From: JBGSUE01 sp041753515 | GTDB taxonomy: Bacteria > Patescibacteriota > Microgenomatia > UBA10105 > UBA927 | Assembly: GCA_041753515.1 (NCBI GenBank) | Contig: JBGSUE010000030.1 | Span: 1 to 11,298 of the forward strand | Reading direction: 5' to 3' | DNA: 11,298 bases | Part shown: positions 1-6,918 of the stretch, one piece after another | Layout of the letters: every line of letters begins with the position of its first letter | Position numbering within the stretch: position 1 is the first letter of the stretch | Notes under the pieces: generated by a model | Seen by the model: only the letters and a program-made list of their open reading frames with translations | What the model was told of the DNA's origin: nothing | Databases searched by the model: none | Made by a program: the position numbers and the translations under genes

Positions 1-182
1 AACTTTATTATATAAAAATAGAAAATGAAATCATAATGAATATTGAAAATCAAGATGTCGATTATATTATCGATTTATATGATAAAAATTATAGTGAATT
101 ATCATATCTGCATGACTATATTCGTACTAAATATTTAGTAATAGATAATAATAATTTATATAAGCTTTATCAGAAAAATTGA
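1..182 (+). CDS. 3' end of an unrecognised AT-rich gene (partial)
   Basis: A reading frame is open from the left edge (first full codon at base 3) to TGA at 180-182, giving about 59 residues; the gene starts outside the window. An internal ATG at 36 exists but has no visible ribosome binding site, so a truncated gene is likelier than a small ORF. The peptide is rich in Asn, Asp, Ile and Tyr and ends in a pattern close to 'KYLVIDNNNLYKLYQKN'. It loosely resembles the soluble tail of membrane glycosyltransferases of the dolichol-phosphate mannosyltransferase type, but I cannot establish this. GC is extremely low: I count 9 G/C of 60 in 121-180. It shares this with the first third of the next gene, from which it is separated by 66 bases. 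Those bases contain a TATAAT at 192-197 with no convincing -35 partner. Confidence 0.5.
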   Translation, partial: LYYIKIENEIIMNIENQDVDYIIDLYDKNYSELSYLHDYIRTKYLVIDNNNLYKLYQKN

Positions 183-248
183 TTACATTCCTATAATAAA
201 TTACCTATTGTATTTGGTATTAAATTGTGAAATTAATAATATAAACAT

Positions 249-2525
249 ATGAAATTATTTATATACACTTCATTTTTACTAGTTTCTTTTTCATTAATAT
301 TTCCACTTAATATATATGCAATAGATAATTATATAAAATATGCAAATAATCCTCTGATTCAACCTTATTCAGCTTGGAACACATCAGGTGTAACTATTCC
401 AGAAGTATATTTTGATGGCAATAATTACTTAATGTGGTTTTCAGGATTTAGTGGGTCTAATATGCAGATTGGATTTGCCACCTCGGATGATGGAATTACC
501 TGGAATACATATCCAGATCCAGTAATATCTGGTCTTAATGTGAACCGGAACGTTCTGAGTCCTAGTGTTATAAAAGTATCCAATTATTTTATTATGTATT
601 ATTCAGCTGATGATAAAATTACTCATAATGCATTAGGAATTTTTCGAGCAGAAAGTTTAGACGGAATTAATTGGACAACAAATGATCTGCCAGTCTTTAA
701 TCCTTCAGGCGGATATTCACATAACGCAACTGGTGCAGATGTAATACTAGCAAATGGTCAATACTATATGTGGTTTAATTCTTCTTATACTGGAAATTGG
801 ACCATTGGGCTTGCTACATCATCAGATGGATTAAATTGGATTGAATATTTTAATAACCCTGTACTTAAAGGTGATGAGTTATGGGACGGTTCTCAAGTTG
901 GAGGACCATCAGTAATTTATAAAGATGGAAAATTTCATATGTGGTATGGAACAAATTCTGTATCAGTATCACATGGAATTAATTATGCAATTTCTGATGA
1001 TGGAATCATCTGGAGTAAACCATCGAATAATAATCCTATAATTACAACAGGGGTAAGTGGTTCATGGGATCAAGCTATTGGTGATGGTACTGTTATATAT
1101 AATAATAATATGTTTATGATGTGGTATGGAGGCGGAGGTTTAATTAATAATACTAATGCAGCTAGAATTGGCCTCGCAACCAGCAACCCTATCACCCCCT
1201 CACCAACTCCATCATCAACCCCTACCCCCACAAACACGCCTGCGCCAACCAGCACTCCAGCACCAACCGTTACTCCTACACCCACCTTTACTCCAACGCC
1301 CACAACAATGCCTGTAACGAAAGCCGTACTTCTGCCCGGATTTGGCGGAAGCTGGAACCGCGATGCTATCCTCAACTGCAAGCCGGACTCCTATACAGGC
1401 GAATGGAGCCTGATTCCGTTTGAGGAAGCAATGGATACGTACGATCCTCTCACGCAGGGAATCGGCAGCTCAGGACTGACACCGCTCTGGTTTTATTACG
1501 ACTGGAGGAAAAGCCCCACGGACCTCGCATACAGGCTGAAAGATTTTGTCGATTCAGAAACCCAGCCTGAGGAAAAAGTTTATCTCGTCACACATAGTTA
1601 CGGAGGAATTGTTGCCCGTGCATATCTTGAACTGGACCCGAAAAAAACAGAAAAGCTCGTCACCATCGGTACACCGCATAAGGGACTCGTGAAAGCATAC
1701 CCCGCCTGGTCGGCCGGGACGATGATCGGAGACTGGCGATGGAAACTTGCAGGCACACTGATCACGAGTTTCTGCAAAATAGAACATCCCACCGAATCAC
1801 CGCGCGATCTGGTGCGCACCTACATCCCGTCCGTCCGCACGCTTCTTCCTGTCTTCGATTATCTGATACCGGTACACTCGGACACGTATATACCCTTTAG
1901 CTCACAACATGTACAAAATACATATCTCAATTCACATATATTTGAGTCACCGTACGAAGGCATACCTGTTACAACCCTGTATGGAACCGGATTCCCGACT
2001 CTGTCTGGTTTCACTGTCAAAAATCCAAACAAATTAGATAATCTTCTTGGTAATTGGCAGGACGGAAAACCTCACAAGACAGTGACAGGCGACGGAGACG
2101 GAACGGTTCTTGCATCTGCCGCAACAGTGCCCGGATCCACCAGCATTCCTGTAGGCCAGAATCACGGAAATATCGTTTCCAGCGTTGAAGGAGTTCTGGC
2201 AGTCCTTGACGCTTTATACACCGGCAATCAACCGACAATCCGGATTACGAACACTCCGGAACCTGAATCAGTGCTTGTGATGGCCACTAATAGTGATAGC
2301 GAACTTATGGTAAACGGTCCAGCCGGCATGCAATACTCCACAAATGACGGCATGATTGTACTTATTGATCCGAAAGAGGGTGGATATTCACTGAAAGGAA
2401 AAATGAAACCTACGGACAGAGTAGTGATTATCCGGATATCAGACAACATGGATAAACAGGATTATTCTTACGTATTCCCCCAGTCCAACGGAAATATCAA
2501 TCATATCCTTCGTATTGTGAACTGA
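249..2525 (+). CDS. Secreted five-bladed beta-propeller / alpha/beta-hydrolase (LCAT-like lipase) fusion protein
   Basis: Predicted exported protein of 758 residues. Residues 1-24 form a signal peptide (Lys at 2, long hydrophobic core, probable cleavage after IYA). Residues ~30-313 contain five repeats of about 50 residues with 'MWF/WYG' strands followed by 'IGLATSxDGxxW' turns. This is the pattern of five-bladed propellers related to glycosyl hydrolase families 43/62/130, but I cannot assign a catalytic triad or sugar specificity. Residues ~314-357 are a Pro/Thr linker. Residues ~359-655 are an alpha/beta hydrolase resembling lecithin:cholesterol acyltransferase/lipases: an oxyanion-type LLPGFGG (~361-367), nucleophile Ser450 in THSYGG, probable Asp617 in GDGTV, and His639 in NHGN. 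A C-terminal region of about 100 residues looks like a beta-sandwich. The likely role is hydrolysis of an ester (lipid or acylated glycan) at the cell surface, with the propeller binding carbohydrate; this is inference. No Shine-Dalgarno sequence is visible; the start is chosen because the signal peptide begins there. Base composition changes sharply near 1170. Confidence 0.85.
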   Translation: MKLFIYTSFLLVSFSLIFPLNIYAIDNYIKYANNPLIQPYSAWNTSGVTIPEVYFDGNNYLMWFSGFSGSNMQIGFATSDDGITWNTYPDPVISGLNVNRNVLSPSVIKVSNYFIMYYSADDKITHNALGIFRAESLDGINWTTNDLPVFNPSGGYSHNATGADVILANGQYYMWFNSSYTGNWTIGLATSSDGLNWIEYFNNPVLKGDELWDGSQVGGPSVIYKDGKFHMWYGTNSVSVSHGINYAISDDGIIWSKPSNNNPIITTGVSGSWDQAIGDGTVIYNNNMFMMWYGGGGLINNTNAARIGLATSNPITPSPTPSSTPTPTNTPAPTSTPAPTVTPTPTFTPTPTTMPVTKAVLLPGFGGSWNRDAILNCKPDSYTGEWSLIPFEEAMDTYDPLTQGIGSSGLTPLWFYYDWRKSPTDLAYRLKDFVDSETQPEEKVYLVTHSYGGIVARAYLELDPKKTEKLVTIGTPHKGLVKAYPAWSAGTMIGDWRWKLAGTLITSFCKIEHPTESPRDLVRTYIPSVRTLLPVFDYLIPVHSDTYIPFSSQHVQNTYLNSHIFESPYEGIPVTTLYGTGFPTLSGFTVKNPNKLDNLLGNWQDGKPHKTVTGDGDGTVLASAATVPGSTSIPVGQNHGNIVSSVEGVLAVLDALYTGNQPTIRITNTPEPESVLVMATNSDSELMVNGPAGMQYSTNDGMIVLIDPKEGGYSLKGKMKPTDRVVIIRISDNMDKQDYSYVFPQSNGNINHILRIVN
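1190..1316 (+). repeat. Pro/Thr-rich linker repeat inside the propeller-hydrolase gene
   Basis: Imperfect tandem units of about six bases (ACN-CCN alternation) encode a run of Thr-Pro, Ala-Pro and Ser-Thr dipeptides, residues ~314-356. Such linkers separate domains in secreted cell-surface enzymes and are often O-glycosylated. The units differ in third-codon bases, so the repeat is not a recent perfect expansion. Reverse-strand translation gives a Val/Gly-rich artefact that is not a gene. Confidence 0.8.
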
Positions 2526-2528
2526 TTG

Positions 2529-2602
2529 TGACCGGTGAGGGATTTGAACCCCCGACCTTTTCGATGTCAACGAAACGCTCTAGCCAACTGAGCTAACCGG
2601 TC
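2529..2602 (-). tRNA. tRNA-Val (anticodon GAC)
   Basis: On the minus strand the sequence folds into a complete cloverleaf. The acceptor stem is GACCGGT/ACCGGTC (2596-2602 with 2530-2536), the D stem GCTC/GAGC, the anticodon stem TTTCG/CGAAA with loop TTGACAT, and the T arm GGGGG-TTCAAAT-CCCTC with one G-T pair. Positions 34-36 read GAC, which decodes valine codons GTC and GTT. The discriminator base is A (complement of T2529). The following bases are CAA, so CCA is not encoded and must be added after transcription. The 3' end lies only three bases beyond the stop codon of the convergent propeller-hydrolase gene. Confidence 0.96.
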
Positions 2603-2623
2603 ATTATTCATCATATTTTCCAG

Positions 2624-2652
2624 TTGACGATACCCATTATATCACCTACACT
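2624..2652 (+). promoter_or_regulatory. Weak candidate lepB promoter
   Basis: TTGACG at 2624-2629, a 17-base spacer and TACACT at 2647-2652 fit a sigma70-type promoter imperfectly. A transcript from it would have a leader of only about 10 bases and would lose part of the GGAAG stretch at 2653-2657. It could therefore be chance. Confidence 0.25.
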
Positions 2653-2664
2653 GGAAGAAGCTAA
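2636..2664 (-). promoter_or_regulatory. Candidate extended -10 promoter for tRNA-Val
   Basis: On the minus strand TGATATAAT (2644 to 2636) matches the extended -10 consensus TGnTATAAT. It ends about 33 bases before the tRNA 5' end at 2602. The -35 position, 17 bases further up, reads TTAGCT and is weak, as is common for extended -10 promoters. The site overlaps the intergenic region that must also carry the lepB promoter on the other strand. Confidence 0.5.
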
Positions 2665-2669
2665 AGTCT

Positions 2670-3233
2670 ATGAATATTCTCAAACGCGGTATAACCGCAT
2701 TATTTGATTTTCTTCAGGGAATAGTTGTATTCCTGTCAATCCTCGTGATGATTTACCTTTTCATCATGTCACCACAGGAAATCAACGGCCAATCCATGGA
2801 TCCCACGTTCCATAACGGAGAATACATTCTCACCAACAAAGTAGAGTATAAATTCGGTGATCCGAAGCGGGGTGATGTCGTGATATTCAAATCACCAAAA
2901 AACAAGGAAGTGGACTATATCAAACGCATTATCGGACTCCCCAATGAAAAAATACTATTAGCAGACAGTACATTTTATATCAATGGCGTCAAACTTGACG
3001 AATCAGGCTATCTTGATGCCGGCGTACGGACATATTCGGGTGCATTTCTGAATGAAAATATCGAGTATACAATTCCGGAAGGATCGTATTTTGTCTGCGG
3101 TGACAACCGTACGCATAGTTCTGATTCACGAGAATTCGGGCCTATTGTGAAAGAGGATTTTATCGGAAAAGCTCTTTTCCGCTACTATCCGTTTGACAGA
3201 ACAGGATGGATCATGAATCCCCTGTATAACTGA
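2670..3233 (+). CDS. lepB: Signal peptidase I
   Basis: Membrane-anchored serine protease (family S26) that cuts signal peptides from exported proteins on the outer side of the cytoplasmic membrane. The protein has 187 residues, a usual length for short single-anchor bacterial type I signal peptidases. One transmembrane helix lies at ~16-34. The catalytic Ser42 sits in the NGQSMDPTF motif and the general-base Lys85 in YIKRIIGLP. The conserved GDNRTHSSDSR box is at 144-154. All key residues are present. The start ATG is preceded by GGAAGAAG at 2653-2660. The gene stands alone between tRNA-Val and the convergent parB, whose stop codon is only five bases away; no terminator hairpin is seen between them. 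It probably processes exported proteins such as the propeller-hydrolase upstream. Confidence 0.95.
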   Translation: MNILKRGITALFDFLQGIVVFLSILVMIYLFIMSPQEINGQSMDPTFHNGEYILTNKVEYKFGDPKRGDVVIFKSPKNKEVDYIKRIIGLPNEKILLADSTFYINGVKLDESGYLDAGVRTYSGAFLNENIEYTIPEGSYFVCGDNRTHSSDSREFGPIVKEDFIGKALFRYYPFDRTGWIMNPLYN

Positions 3234-3238
3234 AACGA

Positions 3239-4060
3239 TCACACCCCTTTACTGACCGAGACTTTTTCGTGGATATCGTGAAGTATTTTACTTGTCGTTT
3301 CCAGATTTCCCCGAATCACAAAAACGACGCGCGCTTCGATTTTCGATTGGGTAATTTTTACCAGACCCTGAACGCTTGTAGCCAAATCTTTGGCTATAGC
3401 ATCAAGTTCATCCGAATGGATTCTCTCTACCTTAAGCGTTCCTGTTTTGTTGTTCGCGCTTTTCATGCGGCGTGCCAGATCTTCAGCACGTCGTACCGAT
3501 GCATTTTCCGAAAGGATTGTCTTGTACGCATCCACCATCAGCTTCGTCTCCCCGAGTCCTGCAATTGCGCGTGCATGACCTTCCGATATAGCTCCGGAAA
3601 TCAAACCGTCTTTTATGGCATCGGGAAGAGATAAAAGCCTGATGGTATTGGATACGTACGATTCACTTTTACTGATCCGTTTGGCTATTTCCGAAAGAGG
3701 GAGCGCAAACTCTTCAATGAGCCGTTGGAATGCCTGGGCGCGCTCAATCGGATTCAAGTCTTCTCTCTGCACATTTTCAACGATCGCCATTTCAAGCATG
3801 CCTTTGGACGTCGTTTCTTTCACAACGACGGGAACTTTTTCATATCCCGCCAGTTTTGCCGCCCTCCAGCGCCGTTCTCCGGCAATAATCTGATATCCCG
3901 CAGGTGTTTTTGCCGCAACAATCGGTTCGATAATACCATGTTCTTTAATGGACTCCATCAAATCTTTAAGAGATTCGGGATTGATAAGTCCTCTGGGCTG
4001 CAGGGGGTTTGGTTGTACTGAGTTTATGTCCAGCTGCAGGACGTGCTGAGTGTCTGCCAT
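3239..4060 (-). CDS. parB: ParB/Spo0J chromosome-partitioning protein
   Basis: DNA-binding CTPase clamp that loads at parS sites and works with ParA in chromosome segregation. The protein has 273 residues, normal for chromosomal ParB. The N-terminal domain has NPLQPR (18-23), the CTP-binding GERRWRA box (61-67) and ENVQREDLNPIE (95-106). A helix-turn-helix lies at ~121-142 (SEIAKRISKSESYVSNTIRLL), followed by the helical GAISEGHARAI stretch and a C-terminal dimerisation region. The gene starts two bases after the rpmA stop and has no clear Shine-Dalgarno sequence, so translation is probably coupled to rpmA. No parA and no recognisable parS (TGTTTCACGTGAAACA-like) is in the window. Read-through would run antisense into lepB. 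Confidence 0.95.
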   Translation of the reverse strand: MADTQHVLQLDINSVQPNPLQPRGLINPESLKDLMESIKEHGIIEPIVAAKTPAGYQIIAGERRWRAAKLAGYEKVPVVVKETTSKGMLEMAIVENVQREDLNPIERAQAFQRLIEEFALPLSEIAKRISKSESYVSNTIRLLSLPDAIKDGLISGAISEGHARAIAGLGETKLMVDAYKTILSENASVRRAEDLARRMKSANNKTGTLKVERIHSDELDAIAKDLATSVQGLVKITQSKIEARVVFVIRGNLETTSKILHDIHEKVSVSKGV

Positions 4061-4062
4061 GT

Positions 4063-4320
4063 TTATGGTGTTTTGGGCAGGACTGATACGACTTTTTTGC
4101 CTCTCTTCTTTGAAAAATTCACGTATCCATCAGTTGTTGAATAAATCGAATGATCAGTCCCCATACCGACACCCGTTCCGGGAAAAATTCGTGTACCGCG
4201 CTGCCGTACGATAATATTGCCGGATGTTGTATGCTGTCCCTCGTATATTTTTACACCAAGACGCTTTGACTGTGAATCTTTATTACCTTTTGCTACACCA
4301 CCTGCTTTAACATGAGCCAT
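4063..4320 (-). CDS. rpmA: Large ribosomal subunit protein bL27
   Basis: Small basic protein of the 50S subunit whose N-terminal tail reaches towards the peptidyl-transferase centre. At 85 residues it is full length: MAHVKAGGVAKGNKDSQSKRLGVK at the start, then the GQHTTSGNIIVRQRGTRIFPG core. The protein starts directly at MAH, so it lacks the cleavable nine-residue extension of Firmicutes L27, and no Prp-type protease gene is next to it. A good AAGGAA ribosome binding site (minus strand, 4332 to 4327) is spaced six bases from the ATG. The first 14 bases overlap the end of the upstream methyltransferase gene, and parB follows two bases after the stop. Confidence 0.97.
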   Translation of the reverse strand: MAHVKAGGVAKGNKDSQSKRLGVKIYEGQHTTSGNIIVRQRGTRIFPGTGVGMGTDHSIYSTTDGYVNFSKKRGKKVVSVLPKTP

Positions 4321-5461
4321 AATTCATTCCTTTTCGGATAAAATAAAATTCCCTTTTGACTTTCGCATTGTCCCTTCCGTACAGAACGGGACTGCAGAGC
4401 AAAGTATACCCGAGCTTTTCACACGTGTCAATTACTTTTTTCACACGATAGGTACATTTTGGGTAGATATAGACCGGCAACGCAATGGCAATCACGCCAC
4501 CCGCAACGAGCACTTTATCCCAGTCCCGGAGACATCCTATGTACATTTTTTCCAAACCTTTGAGAATATCCTTTGCTTTTGACTCACTCAGTGTCCCTTC
4601 ACCGATAGCGGTTGGCCCCATATACGGCTCCGTTACTATTGCATCAACCGATAGCGCCGGAATATGTGCCGATATGTGGACTGCGTCAGCACAAAGTATC
4701 GAAATAGTCCTGTTTTTAGAAGGTTGAAATTCATTATTCAACCATTGGAGATTTTGTTTTGCACCGCTGATGGCATGTTCGGAAGTATCCGATCCGATGA
4801 CATTTTCACAACCGGTAAGCAGTGCTTCTGCAAGAATCGTTCCCATACCGCAAAACGGATCAAGAAGCGTCCGGATATTTTTTTTGTATCCGCGTGCAAT
4901 ATTGACAATCATCCGTGAAACTTTCGGCGGCAGCATACCGGATTTTGCATCCGCAACCGGCCGGCCAAAGTCTTTTTTACCCCAATACTCATAATCCTGA
5001 ACCGATACGGTTTTTCCGATACGGCACCGCTTTTTATCACAAATTATAATACACTCCTGTACATTCTCTCGTGTAATCACAACTGAGGAAATATCCCCAT
5101 CTTTGGCCGTAACATACCGGATTCCCGTGTGTGTTGCTGAAAAAAACTTCTTGATATCTTTTTCAATACCGGATAATTCATCAGGAGCTCTTCCATATCG
5201 TGAAATACCGAACGGTTTTTCGGGTGTTAACTCCCGTACAATCAGCCTCATGAATACATCCCTGTCCACATCAATACTTCCTGATATCTCACGGGCTATT
5301 TTGATTGTTCCGCCAAGCAATCTATGAATGTTTTCAGGTTGAAGCGCTCCGTGAACGCTCCCTGTATTCTCCGATATCCGGAGTGCATGTGGGAAAAACG
5401 AAAGAATCTCTGCATGGGATAAGTCCGGCGTCCTGCCGTAAACAAAATACCAGGTATCCAT
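4307..5461 (-). CDS. Trm11/TrmG10-like tRNA guanosine N2-methyltransferase family protein
   Basis: Class I S-adenosylmethionine-dependent methyltransferase of 384 residues. The N-terminal ~165 residues look like the substrate-binding part of the Trm11/Trm-G10 group (YFVYGRTPDLSHAEILSFF; FGISRYGR at 84-91). Next is the signature RPVADAKSGMLPPKVSRMIVN at ~167-187. The catalytic domain has motif I DPFCGMGT (201-208), an acidic motif II at GSD (~223-225) and ADA (258-260). Motif IV reads TEPYMGP (277-283) where related amino-methyltransferases have (D/N)PPY. Family members methylate guanosine N2 in tRNA (position 10 in archaea and eukaryotes); the target here is unproven. The gene begins five bases after the rplU stop and overlaps rpmA by 14 bases, so it is embedded in the L21-L27 unit. 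No Shine-Dalgarno sequence is seen before the ATG at 5461. Confidence 0.75.
   Translation of the reverse strand: MDTWYFVYGRTPDLSHAEILSFFPHALRISENTGSVHGALQPENIHRLLGGTIKIAREISGSIDVDRDVFMRLIVRELTPEKPFGISRYGRAPDELSGIEKDIKKFFSATHTGIRYVTAKDGDISSVVITRENVQECIIICDKKRCRIGKTVSVQDYEYWGKKDFGRPVADAKSGMLPPKVSRMIVNIARGYKKNIRTLLDPFCGMGTILAEALLTGCENVIGSDTSEHAISGAKQNLQWLNNEFQPSKNRTISILCADAVHISAHIPALSVDAIVTEPYMGPTAIGEGTLSESKAKDILKGLEKMYIGCLRDWDKVLVAGGVIAIALPVYIYPKCTYRVKKVIDTCEKLGYTLLCSPVLYGRDNAKVKREFYFIRKGMNYGSC
4327..4332 (-). promoter_or_regulatory. rpmA ribosome binding site inside the upstream gene
   Basis: AAGGAA on the minus strand lies six bases before the rpmA ATG and inside the last codons of the methyltransferase gene. 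It fixes the rpmA start and allows independent initiation. It is one of the few clear Shine-Dalgarno sequences in this gene run. Confidence 0.7.
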
Positions 5462-5466
5462 GGAAA

Positions 5467-5775
5467 TCAGGAGATAGATTCAATCTGCAGTTTTGTAAGT
5501 TGCGGCCTAAATCCTGTCGCTCTGCGGTATCTGACTTTACTTTTATACCTGCGTACATGTATTTTTTCACCTTTTGCCTGCTGGACAATTTTCGCCTTCA
5601 CTTTCACATTCTTAAGATATGGTGTCCCGATGTGCGTAGTTTTTCCGTCATCATGAAGAAGAATTTTATCCAATACAATGGATTTTCCCTCCTGGGCATC
5701 AAGCTTGTCGACAACCAGAAAATCGTTCTCACAAAAGGCATATTGTTTACCGGAAATTTCTGCAACCGTAATCAT
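5467..5775 (-). CDS. rplU: Large ribosomal subunit protein bL21
   Basis: 50S subunit protein that binds 23S rRNA. From the ATG at 5775 it has 102 residues, matching the usual ~103. It starts MITVAEISGKQY, continues with GTPYLKNVKVKAKIV and ends with the basic IHVRRYKSKVRYRRATGFRPQLTKLQI block that contacts rRNA. The frame also contains an upstream ATG at 5832, which would add 19 residues (MIMFSNLASRVVFVVQSCG). I reject it because family length and alignment favour the inner start and because a promoter overlaps the extension. No Shine-Dalgarno sequence precedes the chosen ATG, and the -10 element lies only eight bases away. The methyltransferase gene follows after five bases. Confidence 0.93.
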   Translation of the reverse strand: MITVAEISGKQYAFCENDFLVVDKLDAQEGKSIVLDKILLHDDGKTTHIGTPYLKNVKVKAKIVQQAKGEKIHVRRYKSKVRYRRATGFRPQLTKLQIESIS

Positions 5776-5783
5776 ACCGCAAG

Positions 5784-5813
5784 ATTGTACAACGAATACT
5801 ACCCGAGACGCAA
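5784..5813 (-). promoter_or_regulatory. Candidate rplU promoter giving a leaderless mRNA
   Basis: On the minus strand TTGCGT (5813 to 5808), an 18-base spacer and TACAAT (5789 to 5784) form a reasonable sigma70-type promoter. The -10 is followed by only eight bases before the rplU ATG at 5775, so transcription would begin at or very near the start codon. The absence of a Shine-Dalgarno sequence there is consistent with leaderless initiation. Confidence 0.4.
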
Positions 5814-5838
5814 GATTTGAGAACATTATCATCAGGAC

Positions 5839-6918
5839 TTAGGTGATTGAAAGACGCGCACTGCGCACCAGAGACGGATTCAGGCTCCAAAATACCCCGA
5901 AAGCCGCTGAGATCGACAGGAGCGAACTTCCCCCGTAGGATACAAAAGGCAATGTAATGCCGGTAACAGGAAGGATACCCATATTCATACCTGTATTAAT
6001 ACATACCTGCGACAATATCATCGTGAACAATCCTATACTATAGATGAAGGAGAACGGATCTTCCCGTTTGAATCTCATTGTTAAAAGAATCCTTCCCAAA
6101 AGTACCGTATACATGACAATCAAAAGTGCTCCGCCAAAAAACCCCAGCTCTTCTACCAGTGATGCAAATATAAAATCAGTATGATATTCCGGAAGAAACC
6201 GGAGATGGCTTTGGGTCCCAAATCCAAGCCCTCGCCCAATGAGCATGCCTGATCCGATGGCAATGGTTGCCTGAATGGCATTATATCCCGCACCTTGGGG
6301 ATCCATCTGCGGATTTAAAAACGTAAGGATCCTGTTTTTCTGGTATTGGGCGAGGAACGGACTAGCAAAAGGGATAAACAGAAAAATGAGGACAAGTCCG
6401 GCTATTACTAACCGTAAATCCAAACCGCCGGCCACAAGCATCGATAAAAATATACAAACATAAATAAGCGATGTCCCAAGATCCGGCTGACGGAATACAA
6501 GAAAAAATGGGATAATAAATAACACAGCCAATATCGGAATATTTCGTACATTTCGCGGCGTATACTTCACGATAAGCCAGGAAAACGATAGGATGAGAAA
6601 CGGCTTAACCAATTCGGACGGCTGAAGCTGAATCCCAAACACCTGTATCCATCGTGTCGCACCCCGAATCTCAGGTCCTGTGTACGAAATGAAGAGGAAC
6701 ACGATTGATAGTACGTATAGAAATGGCGACGCCCACCACCATACGTCTTTATCCACACGCGATACTGCATAGGCAAGCAAAAAGCCAATACTCAAATAGA
6801 TGCATTGCTGGACAAACAAGCTGTAATCAGATGAAAGAAGTAAAAATAGTCCGAACAACGCCAACAGTAACAACAGAATGACAGTTATCCAGTCAATATT
6901 TCTAAAGATTCTCCCCAT
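5839..6918 (-). CDS. rodA: RodA-type SEDS peptidoglycan glycosyltransferase (FtsW/RodA/SpoVE family)
   Basis: Polytopic membrane enzyme that polymerises lipid II into glycan strands together with a class B penicillin-binding protein. The protein has 359 residues with about ten hydrophobic segments starting at residue ~10. Family signatures are present: RGATRWIQVFGIQLQPSE (85-102), FRQPDLGTSLIY (142-153), and FLPEYHTDFIFASLVEELG (241-259), whose Asp248 corresponds to the catalytically important aspartate of RodA proteins. Also present is GILPVTGITLPFVSYGGSSLL (314-334). The short length, the IDW near the N-terminus and HTDFIF favour RodA over FtsW. The start at 6918 lies 34 bases inside the end of ileS; only a weak GAGTGA precedes it, so translation is probably coupled. 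No class B PBP or mreB is in the window. Confidence 0.88.
   Translation of the reverse strand: MGRIFRNIDWITVILLLLLALFGLFLLLSSDYSLFVQQCIYLSIGFLLAYAVSRVDKDVWWWASPFLYVLSIVFLFISYTGPEIRGATRWIQVFGIQLQPSELVKPFLILSFSWLIVKYTPRNVRNIPILAVLFIIPFFLVFRQPDLGTSLIYVCIFLSMLVAGGLDLRLVIAGLVLIFLFIPFASPFLAQYQKNRILTFLNPQMDPQGAGYNAIQATIAIGSGMLIGRGLGFGTQSHLRFLPEYHTDFIFASLVEELGFFGGALLIVMYTVLLGRILLTMRFKREDPFSFIYSIGLFTMILSQVCINTGMNMGILPVTGITLPFVSYGGSSLLSISAAFGVFWSLNPSLVRSARLSIT

Noticed and set aside
3234..3238. Shared terminator between convergent lepB and parB
   Set aside because: The gap is five bases and I find no GC-rich hairpin with a U-run on either side.
1986..5122. Repeated ACCGGATTCCCG at ~1986 and ~5113
   Set aside because: Short, without inverted symmetry or shared flanks; explained by common CCG/GAT/TCC codons.
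5776..5832. Longer rplU start at 5832
   Set aside because: Adds 19 residues that are not part of L21, lacks a ribosome binding site and overlaps the candidate promoter.
5845..5872. GCGCAGTGCGC hairpin at the end of rodA as a terminator
   Set aside because: The stem is only four to five pairs, lies in the coding end and has no proper U-run.
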